NCBI RefSeq assembly: GCF_019468565.1 | Contig: NZ_CP080521.1 | Coordinates: 2,542,001 to 2,606,000 of the forward strand | DNA length: 64,000 nucleotides | From: Pseudonocardia sp. DSM 110487 | GTDB lineage: Bacteria > Actinomycetota > Actinomycetes > Mycobacteriales > Pseudonocardiaceae | Direction of reading: 5' to 3' | The notes under the pieces: generated by a model | Told to the model about the DNA's origin: nothing | Seen by the model: the letters and a program-made list of their open reading frames with translations, nothing else | Databases searched by the model: none | Part shown: piece by piece, positions 1-8,101 of the stretch | How the letters are laid out: every line of letters starts with the position of its first letter | Numbering within the stretch: the stretch's first letter is position 1 | Translations under genes and position numbers: made by a program

Positions 1-810
1 TGCTTCATCAACGCCTTCCGCGCCGCCTTCGACACGGCCTTCGCCGGGTGGCGCGCACCGATCACCTCGAGCACCTTGCCGACCCGGGGATGATCCATCC
101 GCCAGAGGGTCTCCATCGGCTCGGGGAGCATGTCCTCCTCGTCCTGCAGGATGTCGAGGACGTCCTCCGGTTCGCCGAGGTCCAAGGTGGCGGCGAGAAC
201 GTCGACCAGCCCGCCGAGCAGCCGGGCCGGTTCCACCGACTGGGGGTCGAACTCCGCGTTGTCCGACAGCCAGTGCAGGACCAGGCCGTCGTGCGGGCCG
301 CCCATCTGACGCCGGACCGCGGGCACCGCGTGCTGCCCGACCACGTCCGCCACCGCCTGCAGGCCGAGCAGCACGGGTGGCCGGCTCCCGGTGTTCGGCG
401 GTGATCTCGGTGACGAGCGCGTCCGCCGCCTTCGCCCGGTCGGGCTGGGCGGCGAACCAAACCTCCGCGTCGGCCTCCCACTCGGACGGCGGGATCTCTC
501 CGATCAGGCCGGCGATGTAGGCCGCGTCGGCACCGGCGAGGTCGGCGCGGACCGCCACCGGAATGCCGGCCTCCCGGACCAGCTCGACCGCGACCGGAAT
601 GCCGGCGGCGGTGAGCGTCGCGATCCGGTGCCGCTCCTCGCAGCCGGGGCACTCCTCCTCGGCGTCGGCGAGGGTGAGGACGCCCAGCTGCTCGAGCCGA
701 TCCAGCTGGGCGTCCAGCCAGATGCGGACCGCGCGACGGCTGCTCGGACCTGACGCGCGATGGCACCCTGGAAGACGATCTTGGCCGGCCTGCCCGATGG
801 GGAGGGGCAC
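1..810 (-). pseudogene. Hypothetical protein, frameshifted and cut by the window edge
   Basis: The coding signal runs leftwards from a GTG at 810 and leaves the window at base 1. From 810 to about 380 one frame gives a continuous acidic protein with a CPGCEERH segment. From about 375 down to 1 the natural continuation (VLLGLQAVADVVGQHAVPAV, then a conserved-looking C-terminal region rich in Lys, Ala and Arg) lies in a different frame. Removing one C near 375-378 restores one reading frame. This is either a true disabling frameshift or a one-base sequence error. I do not recognise a named domain; no function is proposed. The start is uncertain because no strong ribosome binding site precedes the GTG. 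Confidence 0.6.
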
Positions 811-883
811 GCGACGCCCGGGGAGTTGCATTCCCCTCGACAAAGGGGATAACGCCAGGCCGGCTTGTCGCGTTGATCAAGGT

Positions 884-1669
884 ATGGGCATGACGAGTAC
901 CTGGTGTGTGGCCGCGCTCGCGGTCGTCACTGGCGTGCTGTCGGTGCCGGCGCCCCAGGCCGCTGAGCCGGTAGTGCTCAGCGGAACGATCTGGCGGGAC
1001 GCGAACGCCAACGGCCTGCGCGACCCTGGGGAGCCGGGGATGCCCGAGGTCGGGATGGGTGTGCTCAAACCGGACGGATCGCTGGCCGACTCCGGGTACA
1101 CCGCATCGGACGGTCGTTACCGGTTCGAGGGCATGCCGCCGGACACCTACCGAGTGGCCATGCTCGTTCCTGTCGGCGAGACCCTGGTCCGCCCGAACGC
1201 GGGTGACGACGCCGCGGACTCCGACCTGGGCTGGACCGACGCGACCGGTGAGCCGCTGTCCTGCACGGGCGGCGACTGTGCGGTCGTCGATGCGGGGCTG
1301 GTCCCGAAGGCGACGGACCTCGTCCTGTCGGCGGAACCGCGCGAGATCCGGCTACCCCAGGGCAGTCGCGCCGAGGTCACGATCGTGGTGCGCAACTCCG
1401 GCAACGAGCCCACGCCAACCCGCATCACGATCCGGGAGACCGAGGCGGGCCCGGTCGACCTGGGCACAAGTCCCGTTTGGGGCTGCGTGGGGAAGGGATC
1501 CGCCTTCTTCTGCACCCACGAGGGTCTGCTGGAGCCGGGCCAGTCCACCCCCGAGCTGAGGATCCCGGTGACGGTTCCCGCGCAGCCCGACACCCTGAAC
1601 CTCAACGCGCCGGCGTCCGAGGACGTCAATCCCGCCGACAACGAGATCGATATCACCATCACCCCATGA
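884..1669 (+). CDS. Secreted SdrD B-like domain protein, copy 1
   Basis: A 261-residue exported protein. Residues 1 to about 28 form a signal peptide ending PAPQAAEP. Residues about 33-115 form one SdrD/Cna B-type beta-sandwich, recognised by the IWRDANANGLRDPGE acidic loop (Ca-binding type) and the DGRYRFEGMPPDTYRV strand. The C-terminal half (about 130-260) looks like a CARDB/DUF11-type beta domain with a VRNSGNEP strand. No sortase motif or C-terminal membrane anchor is seen, so the protein is probably secreted free. Two in-frame ATGs (884 and 890) are possible starts. Its TGA overlaps the ATG of the next gene, a paralogue, so the two are translationally coupled. Function beyond a surface or matrix role is unknown. 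Confidence 0.85.
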   Translation: MGMTSTWCVAALAVVTGVLSVPAPQAAEPVVLSGTIWRDANANGLRDPGEPGMPEVGMGVLKPDGSLADSGYTASDGRYRFEGMPPDTYRVAMLVPVGETLVRPNAGDDAADSDLGWTDATGEPLSCTGGDCAVVDAGLVPKATDLVLSAEPREIRLPQGSRAEVTIVVRNSGNEPTPTRITIRETEAGPVDLGTSPVWGCVGKGSAFFCTHEGLLEPGQSTPELRIPVTVPAQPDTLNLNAPASEDVNPADNEIDITITP

Positions 1670-2469
1670 GAGCAGCGATGATCCGCACGAGGGCCCTGGT
1701 CGCGGTGGCGCCGCTGGTCTTGCTTCCGGCGCTCGGCCCGGTGGCCGATGCCCCGGAACCGGTCAGCATCAGCGGCACGACTTGGTTCGACGCGAACTTC
1801 GACGGGATCCGGCAGGACACCGAGGGCGAGCTGTGGAAGTTGCCGGTCCGGGTCGAGCGCGCCGACAGCCCCGACGTCGTCGCCACGGGCGAGACCGGCG
1901 TCGGCGGGCGGTACGAGTTCACCGACCTCCCGCCCGGCCGGTACAAGGTGATCATCAGGGGTGCCTCGGAGCGCGGGCCGACCCGCCAGGACGTCGGCGA
2001 CGACCGCACCGACTCCGACATCGACCAGCTCTACGGCCAGTCGAACGCGCTCGACTGCACCGGCGGTCCCTGCACGGTGGTAGACGGCGGGTTCGCCGAG
2101 TCCCACCTCGATGTGGGCATCGAGGTCGACCCGGCCACGGTGAAGCTTCCCCCGCAGGGCAGGGCCAGCGTGAAGGTGACCGTGACCAACACTGGCACCC
2201 GGCCCTGGTGGGCATCGGTCTACCTTCCGCCGCAGGGTGTCGCGGTGGAGAACCCGGGCGGCGAGGGCTGGGTCTGCAACACCGTCGACCCCCGCCGCCC
2301 GAACTGCTCGCGCTTTGGCGAGTTTTTGATGCCCGACGAGACACGGCATCTGTGGTTCGACGTCGTTACCGTTGGGGCGCCCTCGGGCACCGTCGACGTG
2401 TCGGTCCTGCCGGGCAACGACGACAACCCGGCCAACAACCACGGACTGGTCCACGTCACCGCGAGATAG
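1666..2469 (+). CDS. Secreted SdrD B-like domain protein, copy 2
   Basis: A 267-residue paralogue of the preceding gene with the same order: signal peptide (about 1-29, ending PVADAPEP), SdrB-like domain with TWFDANFDGIRQDTEGE, then a CARDB-like C-terminal beta domain (VTVTNTGTRPWW). The start ATG at 1666 overlaps the upstream stop as ATGA. Both copies share a Cys-containing DCTGG/SCTGGDC segment after the B domain, which could form a disulfide. The last codons overlap, on the opposite strand, the end of an IS transposase remnant (stop at 2456). The pair most likely arose by tandem duplication. The ligand and role are unknown. Confidence 0.85.
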   Translation: MRAAMIRTRALVAVAPLVLLPALGPVADAPEPVSISGTTWFDANFDGIRQDTEGELWKLPVRVERADSPDVVATGETGVGGRYEFTDLPPGRYKVIIRGASERGPTRQDVGDDRTDSDIDQLYGQSNALDCTGGPCTVVDGGFAESHLDVGIEVDPATVKLPPQGRASVKVTVTNTGTRPWWASVYLPPQGVAVENPGGEGWVCNTVDPRRPNCSRFGEFLMPDETRHLWFDVVTVGAPSGTVDVSVLPGNDDNPANNHGLVHVTAR

Positions 2470-2612
2470 ATGTGGTGCTGACCGTGCGCCGTTGCTGCCG
2501 GGTGGCGGGTCGTCTGCGGGCGATTCGTCGGGTGATGGTGTTGATCGCGGCCCAGCGGATCATGGCCTCGGACACGGCGGGGTCGCGTTCGTAGTCGCGG
2601 GCCAGGTGCGGA
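2456..2612 (-). pseudogene. IS5-family transposase C-terminal remnant
   Basis: A minus-strand frame reads RDYERDPAVSEAMIRWAAI followed by NTITRRIARRRPATRQQ and a stop at 2456-2458. This is the typical tail of IS5-group DDE transposases. Only about 50 codons remain; the catalytic DDE core and the N-terminus are absent. The remnant joins the 3' end of the pRiA4b-like gene at about 2612, and that gene reads through it in another frame. The N-terminal piece of a similar transposase occurs at 20.8-21.04 kb in the opposite orientation. Confidence 0.75.
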
Positions 2613-4092
2613 GGGCGGCGCGCGCGAAGGTGATCCCGTGGGGTGTCGGACGCTCGTCTCGCCGGTACGAGTCGCCGGTCAGCGCGTCCAGCCGCCGGAG
2701 CATGCTCCTGGTGGCCCATGCAGCGTGGCCGGCGTCGCTACCGGTGATCGGGCTGCCATCACCCCTCATCCAGCCGATGGCGTGCAGCGACCGGGCGATG
2801 ATGGCGTTGACGTCCTCCGTCAAACCGGCCGCGACGCCGATCAGCAGGATCATGCCCGCCTGGGTTTCGCAGCGATCGCGGGACTCGGGGGGAGTCCGTT
2901 CTGCGACGTGCCACCACAACTCGACGGGGTCGGTGCGCAGCCGGCGTCCGCGGGTGGTGAGCAGCAACTTCCCGCGGTGCTTGCGGAGGAGCCCCATCTT
3001 CTGCGCGGACTCCCGCAGGTCGAGCACCGGCATCGTGTGGCTCTCGCGGTTGTGCTTGCCGATCCACTCGTCCGCCAGCCCGAGCTCGGCCGCCGCGGCT
3101 TCCACGTGCACCGGTGGGAGGTAGCCCGCCCCGGTGAGTGTGATGCCCTCGTCGCCGACCCGGTCGAGCAGCCACGTGTACGGGCGAACCATGCGTGCGG
3201 CGGTGTCCGCGTCGATCTCCGTGGGTTGGTCGAGCGTGGCGTCGCTAATGAGCTTGCGCAGCCGGATCTGCTCCCCGGTGTCCCGCAGCGTGCGTACGAG
3301 CTCCGCGAGCGGCTCGGGCAGGCCGCCCACCGACTGCGGTGGGAGACCCGCCAGCTCTTTGTTAATCTCGTCGATGGCGAAGGGTGTCGGTGCGACACCG
3401 TCGGGTTCGACCTCGGGTCCGTAGATGCGGGCGATCTCGGCCCGCGCATCGGATTGGTCCGGGCGGGTCGGGTCGGTCGCCGCGCTGAACAGCTCGTAGC
3501 CGGTGACGCCACCGCAGTCCTCCGGCGGGCCGGGTCGTCGCCCGCCGCTGCAGATCGCCCGCGGTGCGCCGTCGGCACGGGGCAGTACGGCTTCGAGCCG
3601 CAGGGTGTGCTCCCAGTCGTCCCCGAAGTCGTAGACGTAGAAGAGCTCGTCGTCGACGTCGGCGAGCACCTCGTCGAGGCGGACCTCGCTCTCGGGGATG
3701 CCCTCCTCGCCTTCCTCGACCTCGAACGGGCAGAGGTAGAGCTCGCCCGCGCTGAACCGGTGCAGGTGGCTGTCCGTCCAGCCGAATGCGATCTGCAGGA
3801 CGTCGTGCAGCTCGTCGAGGCGCATGTCGGAGGCGAGCTCGAGGCGGCGCCACAGCGGCGGCGTGGTGCCGGTCAGTTCGACGCGGACGCGGTAGGTGAC
3901 GACATCAGCACGGGGCTCACGCCGGCGGGATGGGCCCGTCCGCTCGAGGGCGTCGGCCCCACCGAAGCCGCCGGCCAGGCGGTTCAGGAGCGCTTGCATG
4001 TCGGCCGGCCCCATGCCGGCGAGCTGGGCCTCGAACTGCGTCAGTTGCTCAGCCCCCGCGGGCTCGTCCATGGGCGATCCAGGTCGGGACAT
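2560..4092 (-). CDS. Plasmid pRiA4b ORF-3-like family protein
   Basis: A 510-residue protein. The first about 60 residues carry a Gln/Met-rich acidic segment. Residues about 65-250 match the pRiA4b ORF-3-like (IS1096 passenger TnpR-like) fold, with YRVRVELTGTTPPLWRRLEL, the LDELHDVLQIAFGW helix, HLHRF and YDFGDDWEHTLRLE. The remainder is an actinobacterial helical C-terminal extension of unknown role. The biochemical function of the family is not established; it is common near mobile elements. The last about 16 residues (after ARAALR) are out-of-frame readthrough of the adjoining transposase remnant, so the native C-terminus has been replaced. The start ATG at 4092 is clear. Confidence 0.85.
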   Translation of the reverse strand: MSRPGSPMDEPAGAEQLTQFEAQLAGMGPADMQALLNRLAGGFGGADALERTGPSRRREPRADVVTYRVRVELTGTTPPLWRRLELASDMRLDELHDVLQIAFGWTDSHLHRFSAGELYLCPFEVEEGEEGIPESEVRLDEVLADVDDELFYVYDFGDDWEHTLRLEAVLPRADGAPRAICSGGRRPGPPEDCGGVTGYELFSAATDPTRPDQSDARAEIARIYGPEVEPDGVAPTPFAIDEINKELAGLPPQSVGGLPEPLAELVRTLRDTGEQIRLRKLISDATLDQPTEIDADTAARMVRPYTWLLDRVGDEGITLTGAGYLPPVHVEAAAAELGLADEWIGKHNRESHTMPVLDLRESAQKMGLLRKHRGKLLLTTRGRRLRTDPVELWWHVAERTPPESRDRCETQAGMILLIGVAAGLTEDVNAIIARSLHAIGWMRGDGSPITGSDAGHAAWATRSMLRRLDALTGDSYRRDERPTPHGITFARAALRTWPATTNATPPCPRP

Positions 4093-4157
4093 CGCACAAC
4101 GCTACGAGGCGGTTCGCCGTCGGTGTACCGCGCGGGTGCACATGTCGCACCTACGCG

Positions 4158-4778
4158 TCACCACTCCGCCCGCCGCACGATCTGTTCGAACGCCGCCTGG
4201 TCGGGCACCGCCTGCGCCGGATCGTCGGGCCACTGCTCGACCTGGCCGGCCGCCCACTCGGCCCACTGCGCCACCATTCGGTAGAACTCCGTGAGAAATG
4301 CCCCCGCGAGCATGTTCTGCGCCGCCCGGTACTGGAACGGCCCGCGGCCCTCGAGGTAGGCCCGGCCGGTGGCGAGGTTCTCCTCGTTGCGCTCCTTGGC
4401 CCATTCGTTCGCGGCCGCGATCGTGGCGAGTGCGTCGGCCTTCGTCCCGTGCTCCGCGAAGGAGATCTTGAGCAGCTGCTCGAACTCGAGCACCGGCCCG
4501 GCGCCCGGTGACCGCAGCCATTCCGCCAGTGCCTGCCTCCCGGCCGGCGTGATCGAGTAGACGGTCCGCGGCCGCCTGCCGACGCGTTCGGTCGTCGCCT
4601 CCGCCAGCCCGTGGTCGACCAGCTTCTTCGGCTCTTCGTAGAGCTTGCTCTGCGCACGCGGCCAGAGCCGGCCAAGGCTGCGGTCCATCTGCCGGGTCAG
4701 CTCGTAGGTGCTCCACGGTTGCACCGCGAGCAACCCGAGGATCGCGAAGGACGTCGTCGTGAGCGGGCCCCTTGACAC
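4158..4778 (-). CDS. PadR-family transcriptional regulator
   Basis: A 206-residue repressor-type regulator. Residues about 5-85 form the PadR winged helix (LTTTSFAILGLLAVQPWSTY, recognition region around LYEEPKKLVDHGLAEA, wing RPRTVYSITPAGRQAL). Residues about 95-190 form the alpha-helical C-terminal dimerisation domain typical of PadR subfamily proteins with YxxxL helices. I chose the GTG at 4778 because AAGGGG lies about 8 bases upstream and the usual PadR N-terminus follows. It diverges from a methyltransferase gene; the 57-bp space holds two copies of TTGGGAGTAT, the likely operator for auto-repression and control of the methyltransferase. The inducer is unknown. Confidence 0.9.
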   Translation of the reverse strand: MSRGPLTTTSFAILGLLAVQPWSTYELTRQMDRSLGRLWPRAQSKLYEEPKKLVDHGLAEATTERVGRRPRTVYSITPAGRQALAEWLRSPGAGPVLEFEQLLKISFAEHGTKADALATIAAANEWAKERNEENLATGRAYLEGRGPFQYRAAQNMLAGAFLTEFYRMVAQWAEWAAGQVEQWPDDPAQAVPDQAAFEQIVRRAEW

Positions 4779-4782
4779 ATCA

Positions 4783-4822
4783 TCCCCTTGGGAGTATCTA
4801 CGGATCGTCCCATTGGGAGTAT
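4783..4822. promoter_or_regulatory. Duplicated PadR operator candidate
   Basis: TTGGGAGTAT occurs at 4788-4797 and again at 4813-4822, 25 bp apart. Each sits at the right side of a short dyad (TCCCCTTGGGA at 4783-4793 and TCCCATTGGGA at 4808-4818). The position between the divergent PadR and methyltransferase starts suggests a two-site PadR operator (inference). Confidence 0.6.
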
Positions 4823-4835
4823 AGGGAGGCGTGTC

Positions 4836-5699
4836 ATGGTCAGCACGCGCCAGGTCGACCCCGCGAACGCCGAGCAACTGCGGGCGTGGGACGGGTCCGA
4901 GGGGGCCTACTGGGCGGCCCACGCCGAGCGGTTCGAGCAGGCGCTCAGGGATTACGACGGGCCGTTCTTCGAGGCCGCGGCCATCGCGCCCACGGATCAC
5001 GTCCTGGACATCGGATGCGGCACCGGTGGGAGCACCCGCGCAGCCGCCCGCCGTGCGAGCGCCGGTTCGGTGCTCGGCGTCGACCTGTCCTCGGCGATGC
5101 TGGAGGTCGCGCGCAGAGCGGCGGAGCGCGAGGGGTCGACGAACGTGTCGTTCGAGCAGGCCGACGCGCAGATCCACCCCTTCGGTGAGGTTGCGTTCGA
5201 CGTCGCGATCAGCCGGACGGGGGCGATGTTCTTCGGCGACCCGCACGCCGCGTTCACGAATATCGCGCGGGCATTGCGTCCCGGCGGACGGCTCGTGCTG
5301 CTCGTCTGGCAATCGTTCCCGCGCAACGAGTGGGTCGTCGAGATCATGGGCGCGCTCGCCGCCGGCCGGGAACTTCCGGCGCCCCCACCCGGCGCGCCGG
5401 GCCCGTTCTCGATGGCCGACCCCGACCGCGTGCACGCCCTCCTGTCGTCGGCGGGGTTCGACGACGTGTGGGTGTCCGGGTTGGAGGAACAGATGTGCTT
5501 CGGGCTCGACCCCGACGACGCCCACCGGTTCGTCTCCGGCCTCATGCACTGGATGCTCGACGGGCTCGACGACGTGGCCCGGGCCAGCGCGGTGGACGCC
5601 CTCCACCGCACCATGCGCGCACACCACGCGGCGCAGGGCGTCACCTTCGGATCCGCCGCTTGGCTCGTCACCGCACGGGTGCGCCAGGCTCCGCCGTAG
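4836..5699 (+). CDS. Class I SAM-dependent methyltransferase
   Basis: A 287-residue cytoplasmic methyltransferase. Motif I VLDIGCGTGG lies at residues 56-65; the acidic motif II VLGVDLSSAMLEVAR follows; FDVAISRTGAMFF and LRPGGRLVLLVW are motifs IV and V of the Methyltransf_11/25 fold. The acceptor cannot be read from sequence. ATG 4836 is preceded by GGGAGG. The gene diverges from padR and shares its operator region, so it is probably the regulated target. In actinomycetes this arrangement is often part of a small detoxification or secondary-modification unit (inference). Confidence 0.9.
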   Translation: MVSTRQVDPANAEQLRAWDGSEGAYWAAHAERFEQALRDYDGPFFEAAAIAPTDHVLDIGCGTGGSTRAAARRASAGSVLGVDLSSAMLEVARRAAEREGSTNVSFEQADAQIHPFGEVAFDVAISRTGAMFFGDPHAAFTNIARALRPGGRLVLLVWQSFPRNEWVVEIMGALAAGRELPAPPPGAPGPFSMADPDRVHALLSSAGFDDVWVSGLEEQMCFGLDPDDAHRFVSGLMHWMLDGLDDVARASAVDALHRTMRAHHAAQGVTFGSAAWLVTARVRQAPP

Positions 5700-5723
5700 A
5701 TCAGCCGCCTACTGTTGCTGTCC

Positions 5724-6017
5724 ATGGAGTGGACCTTCACCGCAGACGTCTTCGCCTGGGACGAGGACGGGCCGTCGTGGCGCTTCCTGCGGCTGCCCGT
5801 TGAGGTCGCCGACGAGGTCCGGGACGTCGCGGGCGAGCCAGCGGGGTTCGGCTCGGTGCGGGTGCACGTCCGTATTGGCGAGACGGTGTGGGCGACGTCG
5901 GTGTTCCCGGAGAAGGCCAGCGGCAGCTACCTGCTGCCGGTCAAGAAGTCGGTGCGGGAAAGGGAAGGCTTCGACGCAGGCGACAAGGTCACGGTCCGGC
6001 TCGACCTGACGATCTGA
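5724..6017 (+). CDS. DUF1905 domain protein
   Basis: A 97-residue protein covering one DUF1905 beta-barrel: FTADVFAWDEDGPSWRFLRL at the start, the FGSVRVHVRIGETVWATSVFP strands, and KSVREREGFDAGDKVTVRLD at the end. The size is normal for stand-alone members; in other proteins the domain is fused to bacteriocin-protection (YdeI/OmdA) domains. Its molecular role is not defined. It starts 25 bp after the methyltransferase stop and could be cotranscribed. ATG 5724 is favoured over an upstream in-frame TTG because family members begin with this segment. Confidence 0.85.
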   Translation: MEWTFTADVFAWDEDGPSWRFLRLPVEVADEVRDVAGEPAGFGSVRVHVRIGETVWATSVFPEKASGSYLLPVKKSVREREGFDAGDKVTVRLDLTI

Positions 6018-6072
6018 CGGCCCAGCTCGCCGCCCGGACCGGCCCACTTCCGCCACGACGACAGGGAGCCCC

Positions 6073-6384
6073 GTGCCGGAGTACCGCGCCTCCTTCGACG
6101 CCGTCATCACCTTCAGCAACGGCGGTGACCTGACGGTTCACGGCTTTCGGGTCGACGTCCCGTCGGCCGATGTCGACGAGGCCGAGATCGCCGCGCTGTT
6201 CGTCGCTTCACTCGGCTTGCTGATGACGGAGTCCGTCCGGCTCAGCCAGGTCACGATCTTCGCTGAACCGCACAAGGGGACGTGGCGGGCAGCTCCGTCG
6301 AGGCGCCTTTCCACCGCTACGCCGACCTCACCGCCATCCCGCTGGCCCGGACCGTCGACCTACCGGCGGTGGTCGCACGGCTGA
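6073..6384 (+). CDS. Cyclase-associated small protein, C-terminus fused to cyclase remnant
   Basis: The first about 70 residues (FDAVITFSNGGDLTVHGFRV, DVPSADVDEAEIAALFVASL, then GLLMTESVRLSQVTIFAEPHKG) match the small conserved protein usually encoded just upstream of cyclase-family (kynurenine-formamidase-like) genes. After HKGT the reading frame enters remnant cyclase DNA out of frame (RAAPSRRLSTATPTSP) and stops at 6384, so the native C-terminus is lost. The start is GTG 6073 behind AGGGAG. Its partner gene is decayed, so the protein may no longer be useful. Confidence 0.7.
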   Translation: MPEYRASFDAVITFSNGGDLTVHGFRVDVPSADVDEAEIAALFVASLGLLMTESVRLSQVTIFAEPHKGTWRAAPSRRLSTATPTSPPSRWPGPSTYRRWSHG

Positions 6385-6508
6385 CCGGTCTCGACCAACT
6401 GCGCCCACCGGCGTCCGCTTCACCGCCGTCCCCCTCCGCATCGAAGGGATGGGCACCATCCCCGTTCGCGCCTTCGCCAGGTTGCCCACGGGCGCACAGC
6501 CCACCTGA
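6282..6508 (+). pseudogene. Cyclase family protein (kynurenine formamidase-like) remnant
   Basis: Two disconnected pieces of a cyclase-family hydrolase remain. In one frame, 6285-6384 encodes SSVEAPFHRYADLTAIPLAR then TVDLPAVVARLTG, matching the metal-site and following region. In another frame, 6413-6508 encodes VRFTAVPLRIEGMGTIPVRA and FARL and a stop, matching the family C-terminus. The N-terminal half and the middle are gone. The gene was evidently destroyed by internal deletions. Confidence 0.75.
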
Positions 6509-6538
6509 GCACAGCGGCCCGGAGCCGGACCCGGCCGG

Positions 6539-7633
6539 CTACAGGGGCAGGCAGATCGCCGTCGGGTCGCCGATCTGGTCCTTGAAGTCGCCGACGGCGT
6601 TGCCGCCCTCGTTGGCGGTCATCACGTTGCCGCAGATCTTCCCGTGCGGCCCGAACTCCTGGACCTTGATGCCGCCGCGGGCGTTGTCGGTGATCACGTT
6701 GTTGTGGATGTCGTTGTCCACCGCGTCGCCGGGCAGGTCGCCGCCGATGCGGATGCCGGCCGCGGCGTTGTGGTGGATGTGGTTGAACCGGAAGGTGTTG
6801 GACGGCCCGCGGGACTCCATCGCTCCCGAGTTCCCGTTGCGGGGGAGCTGGCCGGTGCAGGTGTTGAACTCCACCACGTTGTCGCGCGCGGCTTCCTTGA
6901 TGTCGACGCACTCCGCGCCATTGGTGTCGATCACGTTGCGCGCGATCCGGTTGTCGTTGGACAGGTCCGGTTCCGGAGAAGGGTTGTTGGCGAGTTGCTC
7001 CGGCGCCGTGCCGATGTAGATGCCCTCACCGTTCTGGCCGGTGGTGGTGTTCGGGACGGCGAAGTCGTGCACCCCGCACGGGCCGATCTGGTTGCCCTCG
7101 ATGGCACTGCGGGTGGCGAAGTACTTCATCCGGATGCACTCGCCGCCGAGGTTCGACAGGCGCATGCCGGTGATCTTCGTCCCGCTGACCCCGTCATTCG
7201 CAACCGTGCTGACGACGTAGATCCCCTTGTCGCGATAGCACGCCTCGACGAGGTCCGCGCAGACCTTGCCGTCGATCGTGAAGCCTCGCAGCGTCGTGTC
7301 GTCGTGGTGGACCTGGAACACCCGGGCGGCGCCGGCCCCCTGGAGGACGGCACTGCGCGGGCCGGACACCGTCACACCGGGACGCACGGTCTTCACGTCC
7401 TCGGCGTACGTGCCCGGGCGCAGGAGGACGGACTCACCCGTCTGGGCGAGCGCCAACGCCTTGTTGATGGTTCGGAACGGGCGTCCGGCCGAGCCGGTCC
7501 CCGCGACGTCGTCACCGCGGGCCGGATCCACCTCGTAACGGCCTGCCACCTGGGGTTCGGCGGCCGCGGCCGGCGAGGCGATCAACCCGCAGAGCGTGAC
7601 GGCGACTGCGATGACCCCGGTCCTGATCTTCAC
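6539..7633 (-). CDS. Secreted right-handed beta-helix repeat protein
   Basis: A 364-residue exported protein. Residues 1 to about 25 form a signal peptide (ending ASPAAAAEP). The following YEVDPARGDDVAGTGSAGRP and PFRTINKALALAQTGESVLL match the DUF1565/pectate-lyase-like N-terminal cap. Repeated turns such as NRIARNVIDTNGAECVDI, VVEFNTCTG, NTFRFNHIHHNAAAGIRI and NDIHNNVITDNARGGIKV form a parallel beta-helix of PbH1 repeats. Seven or more Cys residues suggest disulfides. Relatives include polysaccharide lyases and NosD-like proteins, but no certain catalytic residues can be picked out. It stands alone, with no same-strand neighbour. Confidence 0.85.
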   Translation of the reverse strand: MKIRTGVIAVAVTLCGLIASPAAAAEPQVAGRYEVDPARGDDVAGTGSAGRPFRTINKALALAQTGESVLLRPGTYAEDVKTVRPGVTVSGPRSAVLQGAGAARVFQVHHDDTTLRGFTIDGKVCADLVEACYRDKGIYVVSTVANDGVSGTKITGMRLSNLGGECIRMKYFATRSAIEGNQIGPCGVHDFAVPNTTTGQNGEGIYIGTAPEQLANNPSPEPDLSNDNRIARNVIDTNGAECVDIKEAARDNVVEFNTCTGQLPRNGNSGAMESRGPSNTFRFNHIHHNAAAGIRIGGDLPGDAVDNDIHNNVITDNARGGIKVQEFGPHGKICGNVMTANEGGNAVGDFKDQIGDPTAICLPL

Positions 7634-7751
7634 TCGATCAGGCTATCCATGATCCTGAGACATCCCTCAGTCGGGGTATGCCATGACGACTTGTGGACAA
7701 CTCCGGTCCGCTCGCCCGGCACCGTCGGTGCGCCGGGGCACCGTCGGCGCC

Positions 7752-8066
7752 ATGACGAACCTCTTCGACGACCTGCCATGGCACGAGAACGACGACCTGG
7801 ACGACCTCGAGCCGGACGGCCCGGAGCTGAGCCTCTCGCTGGACCAGCAGGCCGCGCTGGCCGATGCGGTCCAGGAGCGGCGGCGTTCTTGTGACGGCAC
7901 GCTGAGCGCCGCCCGGGAATGGGCCCAGCGTGCCGGGGTCGACTGGCCGCCGTTGCGACGCGAGCTGGAGGAGAACGGCGGCTACTGCGACTGCGAGGTC
8001 GTGCTGAACGTGTTCGGCGGCGATTTCGACCGGATCTTCGACCTCGGAGACGCCGAGCCGGACTGA
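7752..8066 (+). CDS. DUF2695 domain protein
   Basis: A 104-residue protein. The acidic N-terminal part (DDLPWHENDDLDDLEPDGPE) is low complexity. Residues about 45-95 match DUF2695: CDGTLSAAREWAQRAGVDWP, LRRELEENGGYCDCEVVLNV, with the conserved GGYCDCEV turn. The function of the domain is unknown. ATG 7752 is favoured over an earlier in-frame start because homologues start near the acidic stretch. The gene is bracketed by two minus-strand genes and is probably monocistronic. Confidence 0.85.
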   Translation: MTNLFDDLPWHENDDLDDLEPDGPELSLSLDQQAALADAVQERRRSCDGTLSAAREWAQRAGVDWPPLRRELEENGGYCDCEVVLNVFGGDFDRIFDLGDAEPD

Positions 8067-8101
8067 CCGGCCCGGCGTCGGCTACCACCGTCCTCGAACG
8101 G

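Noticed and set aside
1147..2454. 435-codon antisense frame over the SdrB-like genes
   Set aside because: The sense frames carry signal peptides and B domains; the antisense translation does not resemble a protein family.
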